Positions 1 through 8,100 of a stretch of DNA of 64,000 bases are shown here, piece by piece. Source of the DNA: Gemmatimonadota bacterium (lineage in GTDB: Bacteria; Gemmatimonadota; Gemmatimonadetes; Gemmatimonadales; Gemmatimonadaceae); the NCBI GenBank assembly GCA_947471365.1, contig CANIWQ010000002.1, positions 1 through 64,000 of the forward strand, given 5' to 3'. Made by a program: the position numbers and the translations under genes. Position 1 is the first letter of the stretch, and every line of letters begins with the position of its first letter. Below the pieces are notes generated by a model that worked only from the letters and a program-made list of their open reading frames with translations, did no database searches and was not told the DNA's origin.

Positions 1-213
1 GATGTGCAGAAACGCATTGAAGTCGGTGCCAGCGCGTTGCTGCGCTGCGGCCGCCGGCAGTTCAGGACGCACTGGGCCGGGACGCATCGAGAACGCAACG
101 AGTAGACCACTGCTCGTGACCGACAAGAAATCGCGGCGATCCATCGCACTCAAGCCGTCGGCGTGCGAGGCGTCGGCGCTCAGCATATGAGGCACGTCGT
201 TTCGCGGCGTCAC
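1..213 (-). CDS. Molybdopterin-binding large subunit of a xanthine dehydrogenase/IorB-type hydroxylase (3' part outside window)
   Basis: This is the N-terminal 71 codons of the large molybdenum-cofactor subunit of a molybdenum hydroxylase (isoquinoline oxidoreductase beta / CoxL-like). Visible are a twin-arginine-like segment (MDRRDFLSVTSSGLLVAF), typical of exported IorB-type subunits, and the start of the first domain (FNAFLHI, usually VNAWLRI in the family). It follows the 2Fe-2S subunit gene with a GTGA overlap, the normal small-then-large order. A start at GTG 213 is inferred from that overlap; ATG at 186 or at the MDRR methionine are alternatives. The catalytic part lies beyond the window, so the substrate cannot be inferred. 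Confidence 0.75.
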   Translation of the reverse strand, partial: MTPRNDVPHMLSADASHADGLSAMDRRDFLSVTSSGLLVAFSMRPGPVRPELPAAAAQQRAGTDFNAFLHI

Positions 214-689
214 TTGGCCGCTCCCGCCATCACCGCGGCGGCTTCCTCGATGGCATCTACAATGCGTAGGTGCGCACCTCAGCGACAGAGATGTCTGTCC
301 ATCCCCTCCATGATTTGCTCGCGCGTCGGCCGCGGATTCTTCGCTAAGAGCGCGTGAGCGCCGAGGATCATTCCTGGCGTGCAGAAACCGCACTGGAAGC
401 CCGCGTGCTTGACGAACGCGGCTTGAATAGGATGCAGATGATCGCCGGTGGCGAGCCCTTCGATGGTGATGACTTTTTTTCCGTCGGCGAACGTGGCTTT
501 GGTTGAGCACGCGCCCACGGCTTGGTCATTCACGAGTACGGTACACGATCCACAGAGCGCTTTGCCGCATCCGTACTTGGTTCCGGACATTTCAAGATCG
601 TCGCGGAGTACCCAGAGCAGCATGCGCTCGTCATCAATGGTGACTTTGCGCACTGCGCCATTCAGCGTGAACGAAATGGTCTTCGTCAT
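210..689 (-). CDS. 2Fe-2S small subunit of molybdenum hydroxylase, interrupted by an in-frame TGA at a cluster cysteine
   Basis: CoxS/IorA-type ferredoxin subunit that carries electrons from the Mo site. The N-terminal plant-type cluster motif (YGCGKALCGSC) and the second-cluster motif (CGFCTPG) are intact. The second C-x-C of the family (LCRCGxxxRI) reads LCR-TGA-G here: the codon at 279-281 is TGA where Cys is expected. The same frame then continues with perfect family sequence (GAHLRIVDAIEEAA) to a normal stop at 210-212, giving 159 residues with one internal TGA. A purine-rich RBS (GGGAGAG) precedes ATG 689, and the gene overlaps the large subunit. The TGA may be a nonsense mutation, a consensus error, or much less likely recoding; without readthrough the cluster ligand and C-terminus are lost. 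Confidence 0.8.
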
Positions 690-784
690 AGTCTCTCCCT
701 GGGACGGTATCCCAACACAGCGATCCGACGCCTACAGGGTAAAGACCAACGGCCATATGAGCTAGAGTGAGTAACCCCCGTTTG

Positions 785-1228
785 CTACCGAAGTTGCTGA
801 AAGACACTCAGCCGGTCGGTCACCTGCCAATGTCCCGTGAGCCGATCACCGTCTACGGAATAGATGGTGATTCCCGACGTGTGTACGGGCTTCCCGGTGG
901 CAGGAAAACCTGGGAGGTCGGCGAGAAAGGTGCCCGACCAACGCCAGGTCACGGCGACGCGGTTTCCTTCTTCGAGCATCGTAGTGACGCTGAACTTCTG
1001 ATCGGGGAAGGGCGCGCGACTCGTCACGAGTCGGTGCTTGAACCCATCGCGCGTGAGCGTCTGTCCATGCCAGCCATCACCGGGGTCGTGGTGGATGGTG
1101 TACGACTCGGCGAGATACATATCAACGGCGTCCGTGTTGCCGTTGTCCCACACGTCATGCAAAAATGCGGCAATCATCGCTTTTGCCGGTGACGACGCCG
1201 TAAAAGCTGCCGAGGCGAGCTCGGTCAC
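785..1228 (-). CDS. SnoaL-like ester cyclase / NTF2-fold protein
   Basis: A 147-residue protein of the SnoaL-like (NTF2 fold) polyketide-cyclase/ester-cyclase group. It shows the usual pattern: helix with VWDNGNTDAVDMYLAESYTIH, then GDGWHGQTLTRDGFK, a central TMLEEGNRVAVTWRWSGTF strand pair and a C-terminal HWQVTDRLSVFQQL. Members are small cytoplasmic enzymes or ligand-binding proteins of mostly unknown substrate. The start overlaps the stop of the DUF2239 gene by 4 bases (ATGA), so the two are co-transcribed from the operator-bearing promoter near 1840-1880. The exact reaction cannot be assigned. Confidence 0.8.
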   Translation of the reverse strand: MTELASAAFTASSPAKAMIAAFLHDVWDNGNTDAVDMYLAESYTIHHDPGDGWHGQTLTRDGFKHRLVTSRAPFPDQKFSVTTMLEEGNRVAVTWRWSGTFLADLPGFPATGKPVHTSGITIYSVDGDRLTGHWQVTDRLSVFQQLR

Positions 1229-1803
1229 GCGGTCTCCTGTGCGGAGTGACTAAAGGCGAGGTGCGTCGCGTGGGTGCGCACGTCGTGTGGCCACTCCCGG
1301 ACCAGTTCTCCGAACCGTGCATGGTCGCCGGCGAAGAGTGCGCGGGTTGCCTCTTCGAATCCGGGGAGATCGCCGGCCATCGCCAGCATGAAGTGGTACG
1401 CCGCTTCATGTGCGTGCCGCCGCCGATCTTTTTCACCACCCGCACGCCGCGCCTCCTCTACGAGTTTGCGCAACGTGACGGACGCGCCCCCTGGTTGGGT
1501 GCTGAGCCATTCCCAGTGACGCGGAAGCAACGTGACCTCGCGTGGCACCACGCCAAGTTTGGGACGACCCCGTCCGCGCGGCGGTTCGGCGGGCGGCGAG
1601 TAGCGCGCCGTGATCTCAGCGTCAGTGCCGCGGGTGTCCACGTCAATCGAACGGCCCGTTTGGTTGTAAAAGATGAGGAGTGGGCCGTCAGCGTTTGCAT
1701 CCACGGCAGCACGGTACGCGACAGCGATCTCCGGCAACGTGCCGGAGGCGAGGCGTCGAAATCCGCCAAAAAGCGCGTAGGGCTGGGACTGGGAGTTGGT
1801 CAT
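1225..1803 (-). CDS. DUF2239 family protein
   Basis: A 192-residue protein with the recognisable DUF2239 core: an N-terminal half ending in AEITARYSP, a basic GRGRPKLGVV linker, and the conserved VTLLPRHWEWLSTQPGGAS motif followed by LRKLVEEARR. The PRHW...QPGGASVTLRKLVEEA section resembles a short helix-rich module that may bind nucleic acid, but the family function is unknown. It is the first gene of a two-gene operon with the SnoaL-like gene. A consensus sigma70 promoter (TTGACA-N17-TAATAT) on the minus strand lies about 35 bases upstream inside an inverted repeat, so the operon is probably repressed by a dimeric regulator. No clear Shine-Dalgarno precedes ATG 1803. Confidence 0.8.
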   Translation of the reverse strand: MTNSQSQPYALFGGFRRLASGTLPEIAVAYRAAVDANADGPLLIFYNQTGRSIDVDTRGTDAEITARYSPPAEPPRGRGRPKLGVVPREVTLLPRHWEWLSTQPGGASVTLRKLVEEARRAGGEKDRRRHAHEAAYHFMLAMAGDLPGFEEATRALFAGDHARFGELVREWPHDVRTHATHLAFSHSAQETA

Positions 1804-1837
1804 ATCGGAGCGGCTTTATATATGAAGGGGATATGGA

Positions 1838-1866
1838 ATATTATTATCCGGATGTATATCTGTCAA
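1838..1866 (-). promoter_or_regulatory. Sigma70-type promoter of the DUF2239-SnoaL operon
   Basis: On the minus strand TTGACA (1866-1861) is followed by a 17-base spacer and TAATAT (1843-1838). Transcription would begin near 1831, leaving a leader of about 28 bases before ATG 1803. The surrounding stretch is strikingly AT-rich compared with the rest of the window. Confidence 0.65.
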
Positions 1867-1880
1867 TATCATCCGGATAA
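1844..1880. promoter_or_regulatory. Operator-like inverted repeat overlapping the promoter
   Basis: Two arms containing the self-complementary core ATCCGGAT, extended to TTATCCGGAT-g-TATAT and its near-perfect complement, flank the -35 hexamer; one arm lies in the -35/-10 spacer. Arm centres are about 23 bases apart, typical of a dimeric repressor site. No regulator gene lies next to it, so the binding protein is unknown. Confidence 0.6.
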
Positions 1881-2039
1881 ATAAACCATTAAACTAAATA
1901 GCGGCCTCTGAGCGATGGCTCCAGCTGCCACCGCGAAGCCCCGCCGCCAGCGCTACCGACCTGAAAAAGGCACGCGTCGCTCTGCCCACTCCAGATTGTT
2001 GGGGGCGCAGGAACTACCCAAAAAACGCCTACCCCCCGG

Positions 2040-2300
2040 CTCCTGTCTATCGAGGCGCTTCGCGAAGCCATCGGCTCGACCTACGAACTCCAGCGCGAAC
2101 TTGGCGCCGGGGGGATGGCACGCGTGTATCTGGCGCGGGTGCATTTGGCGAGCGGACAGCCCGACACGGCGATGGAATGGCTCAGCCGCGCCGTGGACGA
2201 ACACGATCCTGAACTTATTTATCTGCGGGTGCGCAGCGAGTACGACGCCCTGCGCCAGGATCCGGCCTTCCGCCAGTTGGCGACGCGCGTCTTAGGCTGA
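2040..2300 (+). pseudogene. Remnant of a Ser/Thr protein kinase with TPR tail (internal deletion)
   Basis: The frame reads a kinase N-terminus (ALREAIGSTYELQRELGAG followed by GMARVYLA: the glycine-rich ATP loop). It then passes directly into a C-terminal TPR-like tail (LASGQPDTAMEWLSRAVDE, then YLRVRSEYDALRQDPAFRQL) and stops at 2298-2300. In this kinase family these two ends are normally separated by several hundred residues holding the catalytic lysine, HRD and DFG motifs and a transmembrane helix. All are missing here, so the gene has lost its centre in frame. No convincing ATG precedes the kinase start (ATG 2115 is inside the loop). A strong hairpin terminator follows. Confidence 0.7.
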
Positions 2301-2324
2301 GCGCGTCGCCGATCACCGCCGCCG

Positions 2325-2363
2325 CCTTTCCGTACGCGGCGTCTCGCGTACGGAAAGGTTTTC
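2325..2363 (+). terminator. Rho-independent terminator after the kinase remnant
   Basis: A perfect 14-bp stem (CCTTTCCGTACGCG at 2325-2338 with its complement at 2345-2358), a 6-base loop and TTTT at 2359-2362. The T run is on the plus strand, so it ends plus-strand transcription of the remnant; the opposite side lacks a T tract. Confidence 0.85.
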
Positions 2364-2411
2364 ATGCTCGCGCCGATTGGGCCGCGTTCATCTAGACATA
2401 CGTTCCAGTGA

Positions 2412-5400
2412 TCACGGAACGAAGGTGCATCCTTCGGCCTTGGCGCACTTGGGATCGACCGTCGGTAGCCCGAGTCGCTTGAGCTCATTGTTGAAGGCGT
2501 TGAGATCGGTCTTCCACACCTTATCGAGATTGGTCGTGTATTTCTTGAGCTCCACGGAGAGAATGCCGAGGATCTCATTCACATTGTTGTTCGGCCGGCC
2601 GTCGCCACGCTCGACCATCGAGAGCAGTGATGCGAGACGGTTATTGACGCGAATCGGGAAGTTGAGCGGATCCTGCCCGCTCTGATTCTTCACCTGATAC
2701 ACATCTTGCTCCACCTCACCCGCGTCTGTGGTCAACTTGTCGCCGGTTTCCTTGAGCTTGGCATCCGGCGATTTCTTGAGGCGATCGGTGACCTGCCCCT
2801 TCACGTTGCGAATGTCCACCACCGCCTGATTGGCTTCGCTCACTTTGTCGCGAATCTTGCTGGCCATCACATACTGCGCGCGCATGTCGGCGTCGCTCAC
2901 ATCCGTGATCAACGGATTGCGCTTGACGATCATCGGCTGCGTGAGCTGCTTGCCGTCGGCGGTAAGACGCAGCGTGTAGCGACCCGGCGGGACCTGCGGT
3001 CCATTGGTGCTGGCGCCCCAGAGAATCATTCCCGGGAAGACCGTCGCCGGTGTGCCACGCAGATCCCACGAATAGCGATTGAGTCCCGCGGCATTCGGCA
3101 GTGCGGGCGCGCCGCCAAAGCGACCACCGCCACCACCTGCCGGCGCGGAATCCGCAGCGGCGCCCGCACCACGACCGCGTCCTGCGGCGGGAGCGACCGC
3201 CGTGTCGGGTTCATATTTGCGAACGAGTGCGCCCGCGCTGTCGAGCACTTCGAGCTTCAAGCGCACGGCGGGTTTCTTCAGGTACCAGCTCAACGTGGCG
3301 CTCGGGCCACTGCGAATCACCACCGGCGGCGCAAAGAGATAGGCGTCACCCGCGGTGACCTCCGGCTTTACCTGGCGCAACGGTGCGACGTTGTCGAGCA
3401 CCCAGAACCCGCGCCCGTGCGTCGAGATCACCAACTCATTCGCCTCAACAACGAGATCACTCACCGGCACGTCCGGCATATTGAGCATGAACGGTTCCCA
3501 CGTCTTGCCGTCATCGTACGCGATGTACACCCCGTGTTGCGTGGCCGCGTAGAGCAATCCCTTGCGATTAGGATCTTCGCGCACGGCGTGCACAAAGGCA
3601 TCGGCGCGCAGACCATTGATGATCTTCGTCCACGTCTTGCCGTAATCGGTGGTCTTGTAGATGTACGGCGATTTGTCATCGAGGAGCGGGCGCTTCGCCG
3701 AGAAGTACGCGGTGCCGGCGTCGAACGCCGAGGCGTCGATTTGCGTGACGCGACTGAACTCTGGTAAATCCTTGGGCGTGACGTTGGTCCACGTTTTTCC
3801 GCCGTCCTTCGTCACGTTCACCAAACCATCATCAGAGCCGGTCCAGATGACATTCACATCTTTCTTGCTCGGGCCAACGGCAAAGATCACGGCGTACACT
3901 TCGGGGCCGTTCATATCGCCGGTGATCGGGCCGCCGCTGTGTCCCATCGTCTTGGGATCGTGGCGGGTGAGATCGCCGCTGATCGCGGTCCAGGTATTGC
4001 CGCGGTCGTTGGTGCGCCAGAGCCGCTGACTCGACGTGAACAGCACGTTCGGGTTCACCGGCGAGAAGATGATCGGATATGTCCACTGCCAACGCTCGCG
4101 GATCGCACTGCTCGGCTCTCCCGAATACATCCACGGATACGGCGTGACTTCGCGATTGGTGCCGAGTCGACGGTTGAACTTGTCGAGGTAGCCGCCGTTG
4201 TTCGTGCCGGAGTAGAAGAGGTCAGGGTCGAGCGGATCGGTGGCGATATAGCCCGGTTCGCCGCCGCCTGCGGTGTAACTCACGGCCATGCCGCCGGCGG
4301 TGATGTCGCCTGGAGCGCCACCGCGACCCCCGCGTCCACCACCGCCACGCCCGCCGCGCGCGGTAAAGCCAAAGGCCGCCGCATTCCAACTGAACGGCGT
4401 GCAGAGCGTGGAGTTGTCCTGCTGCGAGCCGCACACGTGATACGGAATGTGCTTGGTCGTGATCACATGATAGAACTGTTCGGTCGGGAAATCTTCATCG
4501 GTCCACTTGGCGCCCGTTGTGGTGCTCACCGCGCCGCCGCCGTCGTTGCCCACCACGAGATGCGTCGCGTCGTCGGGGTCAATCCAGAGCGCGTGGAAAT
4601 CGCCGTGCGTGCCGTTGCCGGCATTGCCGAGCGTTTTTCCGGCATCAGCGGAGCGGAACATGGAGGTGTTCTGCATGTACACGACGTCCGCGTTCTTGGG
4701 ATCGGCGTAGACGTGCGTGTAATAGAAGGCGCGCTGACGGATGTTGCGGTTGTCGTTCACCAGCGACCACGTGGCGCCGGCATCGTCGCTCTTGAAGAGG
4801 CCACCCTTGTCGTTCTCAACCAGCGCGTAGACGCGGTTCGAGTTGGCGCCTGAGACATCCACGCCAATACGCCCCACGAGCCCGTCGGCCGGTAGTCCCT
4901 TGGCGCGCGTGATTTCCGTCCACGTTTCGCCGCCGTCGGTGCTCTTGAACAAACCGCTGCCGGGGCCGCCGCTCGACATCGTGTATTCCTTGCGGTAGGC
5001 CTCCCACATGGCGGCGTACATCACGTTGGGGTTGTTGCGATCAATGGTGATATCGATCGCCGCCGTTTTGTTGTCACGATACAGCACCTTGCGGAAGGTT
5101 TTTCCGCCATCGGTGCTCTTGTACACGCCGCGCTCTTCGTTTGGCACGCTGTATTTGCCAAACGCGGCGACGAACACAATCTCAGGATTCGTGGGATGGA
5201 TGCGAATCTTGGAAATGACTTCGGATTTTTCGAATCCGATATGCGCCCACGTCTTGCCGGCATCGACGCTCTTGTAGACACCGTCGCCCGCCATGATGTT
5301 GCCGCGAATGCAGCTCTCGCCCATCCCGATGTAGACGATGTCGGGGTTCGACTCGCTCACCGCGATGGCACCCACCGAGGCGCTGGTGATCTGGCCGTCG

Positions 5401-5696
5401 GTCACCGGCGCCCAGTTTTCACCGGCGTCGGTGGTTTTCCAGAGTCCGCCGCCCACGGCGCCAAAATACGCCTCTTTGGGACGCCCCTTTGCGCCGCTCA
5501 CGGCAATCGAACGGCCGCCGCGGTCGGGGCCAATGTTGCGCCACCGATAGCCTTTGAGAATGGCCGTATCGACGGTCGCGGCTGCGCGCACCGGCAGGGA
5601 CCGCGCGTCGGCGCGGTCGCCGGTCCAGGCGGCGGTGAAAGTGACGCACGCGACCGCAATAACGGTCGGGACAATAGCGCGTGATAAGCGTGACAT
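2412..5696 (-). CDS. Secreted VPS10/BNR-repeat (sortilin-like) beta-propeller exoprotein
   Basis: A 1094-residue exported protein. A signal peptide (MSRLSRAIVPTVIAVACVTF) starts at ATG 5696, chosen over an upstream ATG at 5735 because AGGA lies just before it and the signal starts there. Many BNR/Asp-box repeats of the form S/T-x-D-x-G-x-T-W follow (TTDAGENW, SVDAGKTW, STDGGKTF, STDGGETW, SDDAGATW, TNDRGNTW), the hallmark of VPS10/sortilin-type propellers annotated as glycosyl hydrolases. A Gly/Arg-rich insert and another low-complexity Gly/Ala stretch interrupt the propellers. The C-terminal 200 residues are helical. Such proteins are abundant in Gemmatimonadota and Acidobacteria; no substrate is known and glycosidase activity is unproven. 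Confidence 0.85.
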   Translation of the reverse strand: MSRLSRAIVPTVIAVACVTFTAAWTGDRADARSLPVRAAATVDTAILKGYRWRNIGPDRGGRSIAVSGAKGRPKEAYFGAVGGGLWKTTDAGENWAPVTDGQITSASVGAIAVSESNPDIVYIGMGESCIRGNIMAGDGVYKSVDAGKTWAHIGFEKSEVISKIRIHPTNPEIVFVAAFGKYSVPNEERGVYKSTDGGKTFRKVLYRDNKTAAIDITIDRNNPNVMYAAMWEAYRKEYTMSSGGPGSGLFKSTDGGETWTEITRAKGLPADGLVGRIGVDVSGANSNRVYALVENDKGGLFKSDDAGATWSLVNDNRNIRQRAFYYTHVYADPKNADVVYMQNTSMFRSADAGKTLGNAGNGTHGDFHALWIDPDDATHLVVGNDGGGAVSTTTGAKWTDEDFPTEQFYHVITTKHIPYHVCGSQQDNSTLCTPFSWNAAAFGFTARGGRGGGGRGGRGGAPGDITAGGMAVSYTAGGGEPGYIATDPLDPDLFYSGTNNGGYLDKFNRRLGTNREVTPYPWMYSGEPSSAIRERWQWTYPIIFSPVNPNVLFTSSQRLWRTNDRGNTWTAISGDLTRHDPKTMGHSGGPITGDMNGPEVYAVIFAVGPSKKDVNVIWTGSDDGLVNVTKDGGKTWTNVTPKDLPEFSRVTQIDASAFDAGTAYFSAKRPLLDDKSPYIYKTTDYGKTWTKIINGLRADAFVHAVREDPNRKGLLYAATQHGVYIAYDDGKTWEPFMLNMPDVPVSDLVVEANELVISTHGRGFWVLDNVAPLRQVKPEVTAGDAYLFAPPVVIRSGPSATLSWYLKKPAVRLKLEVLDSAGALVRKYEPDTAVAPAAGRGRGAGAAADSAPAGGGGGRFGGAPALPNAAGLNRYSWDLRGTPATVFPGMILWGASTNGPQVPPGRYTLRLTADGKQLTQPMIVKRNPLITDVSDADMRAQYVMASKIRDKVSEANQAVVDIRNVKGQVTDRLKKSPDAKLKETGDKLTTDAGEVEQDVYQVKNQSGQDPLNFPIRVNNRLASLLSMVERGDGRPNNNVNEILGILSVELKKYTTNLDKVWKTDLNAFNNELKRLGLPTVDPKCAKAEGCTFVP

Positions 5697-5851
5697 CCGC
5701 TGTTCCTCGTTCAGGTGGGGACGCTCGGCGAGCATAGGAGCGCTACGACCGACGTCCTACATACGTTGGCGCAGGGGGAACCGTGGAGCAACTACCCGGC
5801 CACGAGTTGTGCGGGGTGGCACAGCCCCCGTCACTAGGTGAACATTCCGAT

Positions 5852-6595
5852 ATGTCTAAAGTCACCGTGATAACTGGGGCTAGCGCTGGCATCGGGGCCG
5901 CCCTCGCCGAACGCCTCGCCGCCGCCGGACACTCGCTCGTGCTGGTTGCCCGCCGCGAAGCTGAACTGCACGCCGTGGCTCAGCGGTGCGGCCCTTTAGC
6001 CCTTCCCGTTGTGGCCGACGTGACCAGCCGCGACGATGTCCGACGCGTGGTGCGGAGTGCGCTCGAGCGGTTCGAGCACATTGACGTCTGGGTGAACAAC
6101 GCCGGGCGGGGCATTACGCGGTCGCCATCGGAACTCACCGACGAAGACATTGATGACATGATCCGCATCAATGTGAAGAGCGTGCTCTATGGCACGCAGG
6201 AAGTGCTGCCGCACTTCAAGGCGCGCGGCGCGGGGCACGTGATCAATGTGTCATCGATGCTGGGGCGGATTCCCTTTGCCGTGTTCCGCGCGGCGTATAG
6301 TGGCGCCAAGCATTTCGTGAATGCGCTGACCGCCACCTTCCGCGACGAACTCAAGAGTACGTATCCCGGGATTCAGATATCGCTTGTCTCGCCGGGCGTG
6401 GTGCAGACAGAGTTCGGGGCCAATGCGCTGCACGGCGGGCCGGATTCGCGATCGCTGCCCAACTCGCAGACCGCCGACGAAGTGGCCGCCGTGATCGCCG
6501 AGGTGATTGCGACGCGCAAGGCAGATGTCTACACGCGCCACGGTGCACGAGAGATGGTCGTGAAGTACTTCGCAGCCGAGGAGCCGGGCGCGTAG
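5852..6595 (+). CDS. Short-chain dehydrogenase/reductase (SDR)
   Basis: A 247-residue classical SDR. The cofactor loop TGASAGIG is at residues 8-15, NNAGRG follows strand 4, and the catalytic Ser (NVSSMLG) and YSGAK (YxxxK) are present. The Rossmann N-terminus MSKVTVITGASAG fixes the start at ATG 5852 rather than 23 codons upstream. It resembles DhrS7-like oxidoreductases of unknown substrate. It is divergent from the VPS10-like gene and convergent with the permease, so it is probably monocistronic. Confidence 0.85.
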   Translation: MSKVTVITGASAGIGAALAERLAAAGHSLVLVARREAELHAVAQRCGPLALPVVADVTSRDDVRRVVRSALERFEHIDVWVNNAGRGITRSPSELTDEDIDDMIRINVKSVLYGTQEVLPHFKARGAGHVINVSSMLGRIPFAVFRAAYSGAKHFVNALTATFRDELKSTYPGIQISLVSPGVVQTEFGANALHGGPDSRSLPNSQTADEVAAVIAEVIATRKADVYTRHGAREMVVKYFAAEEPGA

Positions 6596-6622
6596 GTTCC
6601 GCGCCCATAGCATGTGCGGCGC

Positions 6623-6637
6623 CGCGACCGTGTCGCG
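6623..6637. terminator. Short hairpin between convergent genes
   Basis: A CGCGAC/GTCGCG 6-bp stem with a 3-base loop lies in the 60-base gap between the convergent SDR and permease genes. It may end transcription in both directions, but there is no T tract. Confidence 0.3.
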
Positions 6638-6655
6638 ACGTCCGCCACGTGCCGG

Positions 6656-7963
6656 TCAGGCTTGCGTCTGTAACCGACGACGCGTCAGCCGGTAGATGGG
6701 CCATCCCGCCGCCGTGAGCGCCGCACCCCACGCGATCGCCTCCCAGCCGGAACCATAAAACGCCCAGACCGAAAAGAGCCCCGCGCCCACCGAGGCGACG
6801 GTGAGACCAGCCGTACGCGGCAGGCGGCCATTCGACATGAACTTGAACGCCACGATCGAGCACAACAGGTACATCACCAAGTTTGTAGCGGTTGCGAGCA
6901 GCGCCACAAAGTTGAACGCCGCCACACCGGCCTTGGTCGCTGCCAAGAGCGTGAGCGAGGCGCCAATGACGCCCGAGAGAACAACTGACTGTGCCGGAAT
7001 GCCGTTGGCATTGCGTTTGCCGAACCAGGGCGGAAGAGTGCCCGCGTCGGCCATCACCGCGGCCATCTGACCTGAAATCAGGATCCACCCGTTTACGGCG
7101 CCAAAGCAACTCACCACGGCACAGAGCGCCACAAAGCCACCCGCCACATTGCCCCAACTCACGGCAATAAAATCGGCGATCGGCGCGTTCGACTTGACCA
7201 CCTGATCCACCGGCAGCATCAAGACGACGGCGCAGGTGGCTATGATGCTCGCTACCGCGCTCACGACCGTACCGATGATCGTCGCCCGCGGCACGTTGCG
7301 TTCCGCGTTTTCTACCGCATCACTCGGCACCGTCGCGCACTCCACGCCGAGCATCGCGTAGAGCGTGAGGGACGCCACCGAGGTGGCGCCGGCGAATGTA
7401 AAGGCACCCGGTGTGATGGGCGCCAGCACACGACCGCCCGTGCTGAATAGCCGCCAGAAGGCGAGTCCGATGGCGGCAGCAAAGGGGAGGAGTTTCACAA
7501 TCGTGGTAACGAGCTGCACGCTGCCACCCGTGCGCAGGCCGCGCAGATTCACCCACGTAAGGAGTGAAATGAGCGCGAGGGCGATCGCCGTAGCACCACC
7601 GGGGAAGGTATCGACGGCAGGGACGAGGCGTGTCAGGTAGCTCACACCGGTAATTGCGATGGCCGCGATCGTTGGCCAGCACGAGACGAGATAGCCCCAC
7701 GATCCCAAGAAGGCGGCTCCCTCACCGAGGCCGAGGCGCATAAACCCATTGGCGCCCCCGGCGTCCGGCAAGCGGCGCGCCAGCTCGGCGAACACCCAGG
7801 CGAGGCAGAGCGCACCGAACATCGTGATCAGCCAGCCGGCGACGGCATTCCAGCCGTACGGTGCCAGCGAACCCGGCAGCATGAGAATCCCAGCCGCCAA
7901 GATGTTGCCGATCACCAGCGCGGTGGCCATCCACACACCGAGTTTTCGAGAGGGCGCCGTCAT
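6656..7963 (-). CDS. APC-family amino acid permease
   Basis: A 435-residue integral membrane protein of the amino acid-polyamine-organocation family, with about 12 predicted helices. The first helix holds the unwound substrate-site pattern (GNILAAGILMLPGSLAP), as in AdiC/YjeH/PotE transporters, followed by the conserved GLCLAWVFAELARRLPDAGG-type loop. ATG 7963 starts directly at MTAPSRKLGVW; further upstream codons lack family similarity. It is divergent from dimethylargininase, so arginine, citrulline or methylated arginine is a plausible but unproven substrate. The inner-membrane location is clear. Confidence 0.85.
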   Translation of the reverse strand: MTAPSRKLGVWMATALVIGNILAAGILMLPGSLAPYGWNAVAGWLITMFGALCLAWVFAELARRLPDAGGANGFMRLGLGEGAAFLGSWGYLVSCWPTIAAIAITGVSYLTRLVPAVDTFPGGATAIALALISLLTWVNLRGLRTGGSVQLVTTIVKLLPFAAAIGLAFWRLFSTGGRVLAPITPGAFTFAGATSVASLTLYAMLGVECATVPSDAVENAERNVPRATIIGTVVSAVASIIATCAVVLMLPVDQVVKSNAPIADFIAVSWGNVAGGFVALCAVVSCFGAVNGWILISGQMAAVMADAGTLPPWFGKRNANGIPAQSVVLSGVIGASLTLLAATKAGVAAFNFVALLATATNLVMYLLCSIVAFKFMSNGRLPRTAGLTVASVGAGLFSVWAFYGSGWEAIAWGAALTAAGWPIYRLTRRRLQTQA

Positions 7964-8017
7964 GGCGGTAGTATGCACAAAGGACGCACGGGTGGCGAGT
8001 CGGCTCGCCAATGCGCA

Positions 8018-8086
8018 TATAATTGAGTGTGCGGTCGAGGTTCCCATTGCGACTGCCCAGTTGCCATCGCACCATCCATCGCACCA
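8018..8086 (+). promoter_or_regulatory. -10 element and direct repeat in the ddaH leader
   Basis: TATAAT at 8018-8023 lies 78 bases before the likely GTG start of the dimethylargininase gene. In the leader an 11-base direct repeat CCATCGCACCA occurs at 8064-8074 and 8076-8086. A 7-bp hairpin with a TCGG loop (7993-8010) sits just upstream. No good -35 was found. Confidence 0.35.
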
Positions 8087-8100
8087 GCCAGTACGCCATC

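Noticed and set aside
279-320. Bacterial SECIS element after the TGA
   Set aside because: Only a short CTAC/GTAG hairpin and a palindrome are visible; the apical loop does not show a recognisable SECIS pattern, so recoding cannot be claimed.
4290-4370. Tandem GGCGGxGGx repeats as a non-coding repeat array
   Set aside because: They are in frame and encode a Gly/Arg-rich insert of the VPS10-like protein; ordinary low-complexity coding.
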